64,000 nucleotides of DNA from Snuella sedimenti. GTDB lineage: Bacteria > Bacteroidota > Bacteroidia > Flavobacteriales > Flavobacteriaceae. Made by a program: the position numbers and the translations under genes. A model generated the notes under the pieces. That model ran no database searches, was not told the DNA's origin, and saw only the letters and a list, made by a program, of their open reading frames with translations. Each line of letters starts with the position of its first letter. Position 1 is the stretch's first letter. The stretch lies in contig NZ_JAELVQ010000009.1 of assembly GCF_016428595.1 (NCBI RefSeq), positions 83,345-147,344 of the forward strand, in the 5' to 3' direction. Shown here in pieces: positions 35,824-43,868 of this stretch.

Positions 35824-36020
35824 CGAAGTGAATACGCCAGAAGTGCGTAGCACTAGTAAAGCAAGGCTTTACGATTCGGGGTTTATCCTGAGTCTAGCCG
35901 AAGGGAATCCTGGTGGAGTCACAAAGTGAATGCGCTAGAAGTGCGCAGCACTGGCAAAGCAAGGCTTTGTGATTCGAAGTTTATCCTGAGTGTGACCGAA
36001 GGGAATCTTGGTGGATTTGC
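35807..36020. repeat. 98-bp tandem repeat starting in the 3' end of tRNA-Arg (2 units plus 18 bases)
   Basis: Units are 35807-35904 and 35905-36002, with a partial third unit at 36003-36020. The two full units differ at 13 positions, 12 of them transitions. The first 18 bases (gaatcctggtggagtcac) are identical and are the tRNA-Arg T-arm/acceptor end. Each unit carries two hairpins: agtgc...gcact and gtaaagc...gctttac. The second keeps pairing in unit 2 (gcaaagc...gctttgt) through a paired T-to-C and A-to-G change. The region between tRNA-Arg and the next gene holds nothing else. Confidence 0.85.
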
Positions 36021-36083
36021 TAAGTTAAAGGTTGAATTTATTTTGGATAAGATCAATTGTTTTGTTGCCAATTCTTGTTTGTT

Positions 36084-36674
36084 TCAATCTTCACTCGTTT
36101 CGGAATAGGTAGGTGTAATCATTATGTGAGCTCTATGGGTTCCAGGATCCATAATCCAAGGGTGGCCGGCAGCATGAGGAACGGTTGGTATACCTGTGGT
36201 TTCGGTGGTTGCGTACGGGATGTAGACAACGTACCTAACATGTTGATTTTCTATTTCTTTTGTTACTTGGTTTACATTTCCATTTAGTACAATCAATGTG
36301 GAGCAATAAGGTATTTTTAGGCTTCCATTCTTAACTTCATTTTCTCTGATATCAAAAATTTCTTGAAATTTCTTTCCTTGCCTTTTTAGTTCACGCCCTC
36401 TTGCCATGAATAAATCTAAATCCTTATGGTAAGCGGCAATTTCGAAACCTTCTTTGTTGGGATCGTCTGCAAGGCAAACATATTGGTTTGTCCCTTTCTT
36501 AAGCACCATAAAGTTTCCGTGGGAATCGTAGCCGTAAACTTTTGCGCCTTCGCGAAATTCCTCTGCTATTCCCAAAACAGCTGTTTTTACTTGCCATTCC
36601 TTAGACGGAATGTTTGTTTGGGATACGATACAAAACGGTAAAAGTAATAATGGAATTATAAATTTAAGTTTCAC
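36084..36674 (-). CDS. Secreted protein of unknown function
   Basis: A 196-residue protein with a Sec signal peptide (MKLKFIIPLLLLPFCIVSQ). The mature part has no lipobox and no motif I recognise. Conserved-looking stretches are GYDSHGNFMVLKKGTNQYVCLADDP and, near the C-terminus, VPHAAGHPWIMDPGTHRAHIM, which is rich in His and could bind a metal (quoted only as landmarks). It stands alone between the tRNA region and a long intergenic gap. No function is assigned. Confidence 0.7.
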   Translation of the reverse strand: MKLKFIIPLLLLPFCIVSQTNIPSKEWQVKTAVLGIAEEFREGAKVYGYDSHGNFMVLKKGTNQYVCLADDPNKEGFEIAAYHKDLDLFMARGRELKRQGKKFQEIFDIRENEVKNGSLKIPYCSTLIVLNGNVNQVTKEIENQHVRYVVYIPYATTETTGIPTVPHAAGHPWIMDPGTHRAHIMITPTYSETSED

Positions 36675-37068
36675 ACGTTTAAATTTTAGTAATTAATTGA
36701 TTTTGTTGTAATTATAAAATTAAGAACGTGTGCGACCACTGCTTACACTCGTTCTCTCATTAAAAATTTTAAACATTTCCTTTTGTGAAGTAATTTTTAA
36801 AATTTCTTAATGTTCGTTTCATGTGTTTGTTTTTATTAGTCAAATTTGCCTATTGAATGGCTAGATATAATTCGCCATTAAACATTGCGGTTGCTATTGA
36901 GATTTGTTATAGGGGCATTTTCATACTACTTTGATAGTAAGTGTTTATCTAGTTTTTTGCCTTCGCCTCCTTAAATGAGGAGGGGTAATATCGGTAACTT
37001 GAATTTTGGTAATTATTATAAATATACAATATTTTAGGTTTATCTTTTTAGTTTGAAGGATTGAGGGA

Positions 37069-37140
37069 ATAGGTTAAGACCTATCAATTAAGATTTTAAT
37101 ACAGATATACTTATATTCGTCTAATGATTCTTAATTGATA
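37069..37140 (+). promoter_or_regulatory. Paired inverted repeats in the leader of the sulfite-oxidase-like gene (within the gap 36675-37145)
   Basis: A 6-bp stem with a 4-nt loop (37069-37084, ataggt/acctat) is followed by a perfect 12-bp inverted repeat, tatcaattaaga at 37082-37093 and tcttaattgata at 37129-37140. The second arm ends 5 bases before the ATG. It could be a regulator site or an RNA hairpin that affects translation. The rest of the 471-bp gap shows only a short cctcc/ggagg hairpin near 36970 and no gene. Confidence 0.5.
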
Positions 37141-37145
37141 TTTTA

Positions 37146-38366
37146 ATGGATAGAAGGAAGTTTATAAAAGAAGCCGGGTTGGCTACAGCGGCATCGGTTG
37201 TTGGTTTGGACATTGTGTTTTCGTCCACCTTACCAGAAAATTATATACCACTTGTTAAAGAACCTGGCAACCCATATAAATTATTTGGGATAGATCCTGA
37301 AATGACGGTGTTAAACAATAAGCCCTGGAATATTGAGGCTAAAGCCCATTTGTTGGATGATAAAATCACTCCCAATAAGTATATGTTTGTTAGGAACAAT
37401 GGTTTAATTCCACAGAGTATAGATGTTTCTAATTGGGAGTTGGTCATTGATGGGGAATCTGTTGTAAAGCCTAGAACATATAGTTTGCAAGAATTAAAAA
37501 CGAAGTTTAAGCAGTATTCTTACCAATTAACACTTGAGTGTGGGGGCAATGGTAGGAGTGAGTTTAATCCGCCAGCAAAAGGGAACCAATGGACAGTAGG
37601 TGCTGTTTCCTGTGCTAAATGGACGGGGGTTAGGTTAAGGGATATACTCGAAGATGTGGGCGTTAAAGAAGATGCTGTTTATATTGGATACCACGGTGCG
37701 GATGTACATTTAAGTAAAGACCCAAATAAAGAAGCGATTTCTAGAGGCGTGCCCATGTATAAAGCATTACAGAATGAAACTTTATTAGCTTTTAAAATGA
37801 ATGATAAGGATATCCCATTAGCTCATGGGTATCCGTTACGATTAATTGCGGGAGGTTGGCCGGCATCAGCTTCAGGAAAGTGGTTAAATAGAATTAGTAT
37901 TAGAAATAAAATTCATGATGGAGCCAAAATGAAAGCACCATCATATAGTGTGCCTTGTCATGCCGTAGCCCCGGGAGAAAAGGTTAAGGAGAGCGATATG
38001 TGTATTATTGAAAGTATGCCGGTTAAATCTTTAATCACATACCCCAAAACAGGAGCGATGATAGAAGCGGGTAGTAAACTTGAAATTAGAGGCCATGCCT
38101 GGGCAGGTGAATTGGAAGTGGCAAAGATGGAATATTCCATAGATTTTGGAGCGACATGGAAGACCTGTGCTTTAGATAGGCCTACTAACCGTTTGGCTTG
38201 GCAACATTTTAGGGCTTCTGTAGAGTTTCCTCAAAAAGGATATTACGAAGTATGGGCTAGAGCAACAGATGAAAAAGGTGTCTGCCAACCTATGTTGGTG
38301 CCGGGATGGAATCCTAAAGGATATTTAAATAATGCCTGTCATAGAATTGCCGTAAAAATTAAATAG
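37146..38366 (+). CDS. Molybdopterin-dependent sulfite oxidase/dehydrogenase-like enzyme (Tat-exported)
   Basis: A 406-residue protein of the sulfite oxidase family. The N-terminus has a twin-arginine signal (DRRKFIKEAGLATAASVVG). The molybdenum-cofactor domain contains the Cys ligand in LECGGNGRSEF and the segment HGADVHLSKDPNKEA. The C-terminal dimerisation domain begins near residue 295. No haem domain is fused. The next gene, 7 bases downstream, encodes a c-type cytochrome, so this looks like a SorAB- or SoxCD-type pair oxidising sulfite in the periplasm. The true substrate is not proven. Confidence 0.88.
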   Translation: MDRRKFIKEAGLATAASVVGLDIVFSSTLPENYIPLVKEPGNPYKLFGIDPEMTVLNNKPWNIEAKAHLLDDKITPNKYMFVRNNGLIPQSIDVSNWELVIDGESVVKPRTYSLQELKTKFKQYSYQLTLECGGNGRSEFNPPAKGNQWTVGAVSCAKWTGVRLRDILEDVGVKEDAVYIGYHGADVHLSKDPNKEAISRGVPMYKALQNETLLAFKMNDKDIPLAHGYPLRLIAGGWPASASGKWLNRISIRNKIHDGAKMKAPSYSVPCHAVAPGEKVKESDMCIIESMPVKSLITYPKTGAMIEAGSKLEIRGHAWAGELEVAKMEYSIDFGATWKTCALDRPTNRLAWQHFRASVEFPQKGYYEVWARATDEKGVCQPMLVPGWNPKGYLNNACHRIAVKIK

Positions 38367-38373
38367 TAGAGGG

Positions 38374-38856
38374 ATGCACTACGAGGAGTTTAAGAAAATT
38401 GTAAAGCGTACTTATGTGGTTTTATCTCTTTTTTTCGGGTTATTGTTGATTATAGCTGGCGGATTGGTTTACGAAATGTTGTATCCTTCATTTTTAATTA
38501 CTGAAACGGACCAGGATATTGTTTACGAGCCTATTGAAAATTTAGAGGTTATTGGCAAGAATGATATAAAAAATGGAATTCATGAGCCAACTGGTTTTGT
38601 TGATGCTAATGGCTTAGAGCAGGTTGTTATTAATTGTACGCCATGTCATTCGGCTAAGTTGGTAACACAAAACAGAGCGACTAGAGAGGGGTGGATAGGT
38701 ATTATTCGTTGGATGCAGGAAACACAGAATTTATGGGATTTAGGAGCTAACGAAGCCGTTATTGTGGATTATCTTGCAACACATTATGCTCCGGAGAATA
38801 AAGGAAGACGGGAGCTTTTAAACAATATTGAATGGTATGACCTTAAGGATAAATGA
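38374..38856 (+). CDS. Monohaem c-type cytochrome, partner of the sulfite-oxidase-like enzyme
   Basis: A 160-residue protein with one N-terminal membrane helix (about residues 13-33) and a periplasmic cytochrome domain. The haem-binding motif is CTPCH (NCTPCHSAK), and a Met that could be the distal ligand lies in IIRWMQETQN. It begins 7 bases after the enzyme gene, which supports electron transfer from the molybdenum enzyme to this cytochrome. Resembles SorB/SoxD-type subunits. Confidence 0.88.
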   Translation: MHYEEFKKIVKRTYVVLSLFFGLLLIIAGGLVYEMLYPSFLITETDQDIVYEPIENLEVIGKNDIKNGIHEPTGFVDANGLEQVVINCTPCHSAKLVTQNRATREGWIGIIRWMQETQNLWDLGANEAVIVDYLATHYAPENKGRRELLNNIEWYDLKDK

Positions 38857-38986
38857 CCTATCTTTTTTCTGCTTTTTTCAGGTAATGCTCCAAGGTTTTA
38901 TAACTTGTAACAGTTAAGACTTAATCTGACAATTTCAATAAATTAGTTAGACAATTAAATTAGGTAATCGCCAGATACAAATCTCT

Positions 38987-40621
38987 TTAATTAGATATTA
39001 TCTTTATAACCATGCCTGGCACAGATTTGTCTCCTTTCTCTCCTGCCATGGTCCCCAATTCTTCAATTAAATCGCCGGATAGAATAATCTTGTTATGGTC
39101 TATATGAACCTTGTTAGAAATATCAATAGCTTTATGAGATAGCAAATCTTGCCCTAAAATTTTGATATCATTAGATAACTCCGTTTTAAAATTAAGCGTT
39201 AAATCCTCATAATAACCAAATATGCCAATGGGTTTATTTATTTCCAGTTCCTTTAATTCTATTTTTGCTTTAGGATGTACCCAGCTGTTTTCTGGAGTAA
39301 CTCTTCCCTCTGTAGCTATAGCAACCGCACCATTGGGAAATTTTGAAGCCATAACATAGGGGGCTAAATTTTTATATTCAACCTTTGGTAATGGCATGTT
39401 TCGAGTCATTATTGCAGGAGCACTTTGTCGAACCATTTTTCCATGTGCTGCTTTATACCATGTATCATTTTTATGAAAAACAATGCTGTCAATGAGATTG
39501 TGTTTTGAAAACTGATAGGAACCATAGCCTGCAGGCATAGGAGGCGCAATTCTCTGCCACAATGCAAAACGATCCATTTCATTAAGACGTTTGTCTACAT
39601 GTCTGTCTCCCGAAATCTGTAAATGAAAATCTTTCCCCTTATACATTCGAGGAGTATTCATGGGGTGTCTTTTAACAGCTACCACCAATCCCAGTGCTGC
39701 CGCTACATTACAATCATCCTGAATATTAAGCAAAGCCTTGTATTCTGGTTTTCCAGCCGTTTGTACCAATATATCATGAATACGCTGCATTGTAGTTGTG
39801 CTTACCAATAATGGTGCGGCGTCATATGTTCTAAAAACATCTGTGTTTTTTATCGTTTCCAAAGACTGTTCAACTTTTTGGGTCTTACTGTCAAGTGATG
39901 CATCTAGATCTTGTGAAACCATTTCTTTACTACTATAAACAGAAGGATATAAAGATAGGTTTGGTATATCCCATTTGGGGTTTACAGGTCCGGCCCCTGT
40001 AATATGCTCCAGAGTCAATTGAGGATATATATCATTTTTTATTTTCGATGCATAAAAATGTTGTGTATCCCCTCCATCTATTTTCCAGTATTCAATACCA
40101 GCATATTTACTCCATTCAACAAATTTCCTCATTTCATTTTCTGTAGGGTTTCCTCTTACCCATAAACCTAATCCCTTCCATCCTAAAGCTTTAATGTCTG
40201 AATTCATTTGCTTAATGCGTTCTTTGGGCTCTAGATAGGCATATCTTGGAAAATCAAGAGTATCCATTATTAAGGTAAAAAAAGTATTGTCCTTAATACG
40301 TTTATCTTGCCAACCATGATCTATCACAAAATAGTAATCGCTTCTTGTTCTTGGTAACATTACTTTTGCCATACCATCCTGGCCAAAAATGGTTTCCTCA
40401 TTGACACCTTCACGAGCTGCCTCATTTGTGTAAACAGTTCTAGCGTCAGGGTTGGTCACTTCTTTCCCTTTTAAAATAAGATAGTTTTGCCAGTACCATG
40501 TGCACCAGTAATTTGGGGAAGATCCGACGCTGGTTGGTACAAGGCTTTGAACTTCATTCTTATTGCTACATCCAAGAATAATTGCTACTGCAAATAGAGT
40601 GAAAATGGTTTTCTTTATCAT
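38987..40621 (-). CDS. TIM-barrel glycoside-hydrolase-like lipoprotein, family not resolved
   Basis: A 544-residue protein with a lipobox (AIILGC|S). The core has the look of a (beta/alpha)8 enzyme of the GH27/31/36 type: a WCTWYWQNYL-type start, GLGLWVRGNPT, and YWKIDGGD, where the Asp after K-I could be the catalytic nucleophile. A C-terminal beta domain ends the protein. It is the last gene of a polysaccharide cluster, after the GH20 and GH88 genes. I cannot place it in a numbered CAZy family. An alpha-glycosidase role is only an inference. Confidence 0.6.
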   Translation of the reverse strand: MIKKTIFTLFAVAIILGCSNKNEVQSLVPTSVGSSPNYWCTWYWQNYLILKGKEVTNPDARTVYTNEAAREGVNEETIFGQDGMAKVMLPRTRSDYYFVIDHGWQDKRIKDNTFFTLIMDTLDFPRYAYLEPKERIKQMNSDIKALGWKGLGLWVRGNPTENEMRKFVEWSKYAGIEYWKIDGGDTQHFYASKIKNDIYPQLTLEHITGAGPVNPKWDIPNLSLYPSVYSSKEMVSQDLDASLDSKTQKVEQSLETIKNTDVFRTYDAAPLLVSTTTMQRIHDILVQTAGKPEYKALLNIQDDCNVAAALGLVVAVKRHPMNTPRMYKGKDFHLQISGDRHVDKRLNEMDRFALWQRIAPPMPAGYGSYQFSKHNLIDSIVFHKNDTWYKAAHGKMVRQSAPAIMTRNMPLPKVEYKNLAPYVMASKFPNGAVAIATEGRVTPENSWVHPKAKIELKELEINKPIGIFGYYEDLTLNFKTELSNDIKILGQDLLSHKAIDISNKVHIDHNKIILSGDLIEELGTMAGEKGDKSVPGMVIKIISN

Positions 40622-40705
40622 GCGGTTGCTTTTATTTGTTTATATCTAAGGGGGTAAGTTAGTTATTATTTATTTTCTATTCTAAAATCCTTAATTCATT
40701 GAACA

Positions 40706-42406
40706 CTATTTTTGTTCTGCATCTAAAAAATGCCTGGCATAATGAAAATTTAAAGCTTTATAGCGCTCGATTAAATTAGGTAATCGCCATTTAAAATCAT
40801 CCCAATTACGTAAACTTTGGGGAGTCCAAACCACCTCTGCAAGTGCCGTCATTCTTGGTAAGACCATATATTCCAGATAATCTTCGGTACCGATATACTC
40901 TGTCCATACATTGCCTTGGGCCCCTAGAATATAGTTTTGCTCTTCTTGGGATAATTCACTAGGCGCAGGGTTATAGGCATAAACATCCTTTACCGTGGTC
41001 AAACCTCCTATTGCCAAAGGCTCACTATCTTTATCCTCATATTGATAATGATCAAAATAGCAAGAGTGAGAGGGCGTCATAATAACATTATGGTGTTGTT
41101 TGGCGGCTTCAATCCCTCCTTTTTCTCCTCTCCAGGACATCACAGTGGCATTGGGAGCCAATCCGCCTTCCAAGATTTCATCCCAGCCAATAATTTTTTT
41201 CCCTTTGGAATTTATAAAACGTTCCATTCTCTGGATGAAATAACTTTGCAGTCCGTGTTCATCTTTTAAACCAAGAGATGTTATCCTTTTTTGACAGTTT
41301 GGACAGCGCTTCCAGTTTTCCTTAGGGCATTCATCGCCTCCAATATGAATATATGACGATGGGAACAACGTCATAACTTCGGATAAAACATCTTCTAAAA
41401 ACGTAAACGTTTCTTCATTTCCTGCACAATAAACATCTCGAATTATTCCCCAGGTTTCGTATACGACCTTTGGGGTTCCTTCTTTTTGAAGTGCCTTACT
41501 TTTGTCGGATAACATATCATAGTTTTTGTCTGTAGGCTCTTCCGGAAAACAACTTAAATAGGGGTAAGCTGCAATAGCGGCCCCACTATGTCCCGGCATT
41601 TCAATTTCCGGAATGACTGTAATGTGCTTACTCGCCGCATATTCTACAATATCTTTCACCTCCTCTTGCGTATAAAAACCACCGTATTTTTTTTGATCGT
41701 TACCTGTGCCCGGGCTATGCCCTATGATGGTGCCATTTCTCCATGCTCCAACTTCAGTAAGTTTTGGATATTTCTTTATTTCTATACGCCATCCCTGATC
41801 TTCTGTTAAATGCCAATGAAATGTATTCATTTTATGCATAGCGATTAAATCGATATACTTTTTAATGTAGGACACTGGAAAAAAATGACGCGCCACATCT
41901 AAATGCATTCCTCTATATTTATACCTGGGACTATCTGTAATATTAACTGCCGGAATGGTAAGTGCTTCTTCTAGGATCTCTTCTTTTTCTATAGTAGAAG
42001 GCATTAACTGTTTTAAGGTTTGAATGCCATAAAATACCCCTGTGGCAGATTTTCCTGAAATTGTAATTCCATCATAGTTTACAGTCAGTCCATAGCCTTC
42101 GTCATTAGAAATTTGATCATCTAACTTTAACATTATATTACCGTCCTTCCCGTGTGAATTGATCGGTACTTTTTTCCCAATTGCCAAACCTAAAATTTCA
42201 GATAAATAGCCCGCTTCATTCTCTAAACTTTCATCATAAGTAATTTTGGCATCTCCATCAACCAAAAACCTACCTTTTAATATCTTTTGGGATACAGGTT
42301 TAGGTGTAATTTGATAATCACTTTCTACGTTGATAATTTCTGCATACTTATTGGTGCATGAACATATTAAAACACTTAATACTATCGTAAATAATTTAAT
42401 CTTCAT
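40706..42406 (-). CDS. Beta-N-acetylhexosaminidase (GH20), lipoprotein
   Basis: A 566-residue enzyme with a lipobox (LICSC|T). After an N-terminal GH20b-like domain, the GH20 barrel shows YRGMHLDVARHFF, WHLTEDQGWRIEI and the catalytic Asp-Glu pair in HIGGDECPKENW (about residues 355-357). GH20 enzymes remove terminal GlcNAc or GalNAc through substrate-assisted catalysis. It lies in the middle of the glycan cluster on the same strand as the GH88 gene. Confidence 0.95.
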   Translation of the reverse strand: MKIKLFTIVLSVLICSCTNKYAEIINVESDYQITPKPVSQKILKGRFLVDGDAKITYDESLENEAGYLSEILGLAIGKKVPINSHGKDGNIMLKLDDQISNDEGYGLTVNYDGITISGKSATGVFYGIQTLKQLMPSTIEKEEILEEALTIPAVNITDSPRYKYRGMHLDVARHFFPVSYIKKYIDLIAMHKMNTFHWHLTEDQGWRIEIKKYPKLTEVGAWRNGTIIGHSPGTGNDQKKYGGFYTQEEVKDIVEYAASKHITVIPEIEMPGHSGAAIAAYPYLSCFPEEPTDKNYDMLSDKSKALQKEGTPKVVYETWGIIRDVYCAGNEETFTFLEDVLSEVMTLFPSSYIHIGGDECPKENWKRCPNCQKRITSLGLKDEHGLQSYFIQRMERFINSKGKKIIGWDEILEGGLAPNATVMSWRGEKGGIEAAKQHHNVIMTPSHSCYFDHYQYEDKDSEPLAIGGLTTVKDVYAYNPAPSELSQEEQNYILGAQGNVWTEYIGTEDYLEYMVLPRMTALAEVVWTPQSLRNWDDFKWRLPNLIERYKALNFHYARHFLDAEQK

Positions 42407-42488
42407 TTTTATTTTTTTATTTATTCATCTCACATTTCAACCTTCATTATGTCAAAGGTTTTTCTTCTAATTCTCAATAAAATTTAAG

Positions 42489-43715
42489 TTAATTAATGTG
42501 ATATCGATTTTGGTATCTCACTAAGGCCTCCAAATAATAGTAATCGGCATAATTAAGAGGCACATCTATTTCAGCATTATGGGGAATACTGCCTACCGAA
42601 TGCATTAATATGAAATTTTGGTTTTCACCTATTGGAGATGTATAATCATTTGAAGCAAGTGATTTGATGAGCTTGTTAATTGTAGGTAAATAAGATTGTG
42701 ACGTATATTCGTCAAGCTCTATTAATGCCGATAAGGTTATGGCTGCTGCCGAAACATCTCTTGGTTCATTAGGAATATTATCGGCATCATAGTCCCAAAA
42801 TGGGATTCCATCTTTTGGAATGGCATTATTATGCAAAATATATTTAGCTATTTTTTGGGCTTGCTCTAAATAGGTCATGTCTTTTGTATATCTATAACAA
42901 ACCGTATAGCCATAAAGCCCCCAGGCCTGTCCTCTTGCCCAAGAACTTCCATCGGCAAAACCTTGGGCTGTTTGCCTACTTCTAACATCTCCTGTTTTCG
43001 GATCGTAATCCACAACATGATACGAACTGTTATTTTCTCTAAAGTGATTGGCTAAAGTTGTATTAGCATGAGTTATTGCAATTTTCTTGTACTTAGGATT
43101 TCCTGTTATTTCACTTACTTTAAACAAAAGCTCTAAATTCATCATGTTATCTATGATGACAGGAAACTTCCAATTTCTTTTGGATTGCCATCCATTATTA
43201 ACATCCCAGCTCTTTAAACACCCTACAGAGGAATTAAAACGAGTGGACAACGAGTTTGCTGCTTCTATCAGAACTTGCTTGAAAACTTCATTTTCGGTAA
43301 GCCTATAGCCGTTACCGAATGAACAATTAAAGACAAAACCTAAATCATGGTTAGTTGTAATATACTTATGAGTTTCAAACAAATCCTGAAATTTTTCGGC
43401 AGCAACTTTCCAATCTTCATTTTTTGTGGACTCATATATAAACCAGCAACTTCCCGGGAAAAAGCCTTCGGTCCAATCGAAATCGGAATTGGCCCAGTGG
43501 ATTTCACCGGTTTCTGTAACGGTTCTTGGAATTCTGTTAATTTTTTCGGCACTTAACTTTTGTAAGATTAATTGCTTTTCTGCTTTTTCAAGTATAGGAG
43601 TCACATCCATAACATCGCGGTGCAGATTTTTGTTTTTAGATTCGTTTTTTTGGGTTAAACTATAAACAAAAGCTGTTAACAGAGAAATAAGAATGCAATA
43701 CTTTACAACGGACAT
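42489..43715 (-). CDS. Unsaturated uronyl hydrolase (GH88 family)
   Basis: A 408-residue exported enzyme with an (alpha/alpha)6-barrel. It has TEGFFPGSCWF, the Asp of TTNHDLGFVF and IIDNMMNLELLF, which match the two key Asp residues of GH88. GSSWARGQAWGLYGY and PRDVSAAAITLSAL are other family landmarks. GH88 enzymes hydrate unsaturated uronic acids produced by polysaccharide lyases. This points to lyase action upstream. The start at 43715 (ATG, MSVVKYCILIS) was preferred to an in-frame TTG. A signal peptide or anchor helix covers residues 5-20. Confidence 0.92.
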   Translation of the reverse strand: MSVVKYCILISLLTAFVYSLTQKNESKNKNLHRDVMDVTPILEKAEKQLILQKLSAEKINRIPRTVTETGEIHWANSDFDWTEGFFPGSCWFIYESTKNEDWKVAAEKFQDLFETHKYITTNHDLGFVFNCSFGNGYRLTENEVFKQVLIEAANSLSTRFNSSVGCLKSWDVNNGWQSKRNWKFPVIIDNMMNLELLFKVSEITGNPKYKKIAITHANTTLANHFRENNSSYHVVDYDPKTGDVRSRQTAQGFADGSSWARGQAWGLYGYTVCYRYTKDMTYLEQAQKIAKYILHNNAIPKDGIPFWDYDADNIPNEPRDVSAAAITLSALIELDEYTSQSYLPTINKLIKSLASNDYTSPIGENQNFILMHSVGSIPHNAEIDVPLNYADYYYLEALVRYQNRYHIN

Positions 43716-43868
43716 TAAAGGCAATAATTATGGTTGGCAAAATTTTGAATGCAAGATCGGTATGATTTGCATTTTTGAGGATGAATTTAAGGTTTGTTTT
43801 AGGGGGGATATTCTGCTGTCTAAAAGGTTAAATGGCAGGATTACAGTGGTATGTGATTTTTGTGAAGT

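Noticed and set aside
35807..36020. Possible CRISPR array because of the regular repeat
   Set aside because: Units are head-to-tail 98-bp copies without spacers, start inside a tRNA and have no cas genes nearby.
35926..36287. Plus-strand frames in the tRNA repeat and across the secreted-protein gene
   Set aside because: They begin in repeat units or are antisense to a gene with a clear signal peptide.
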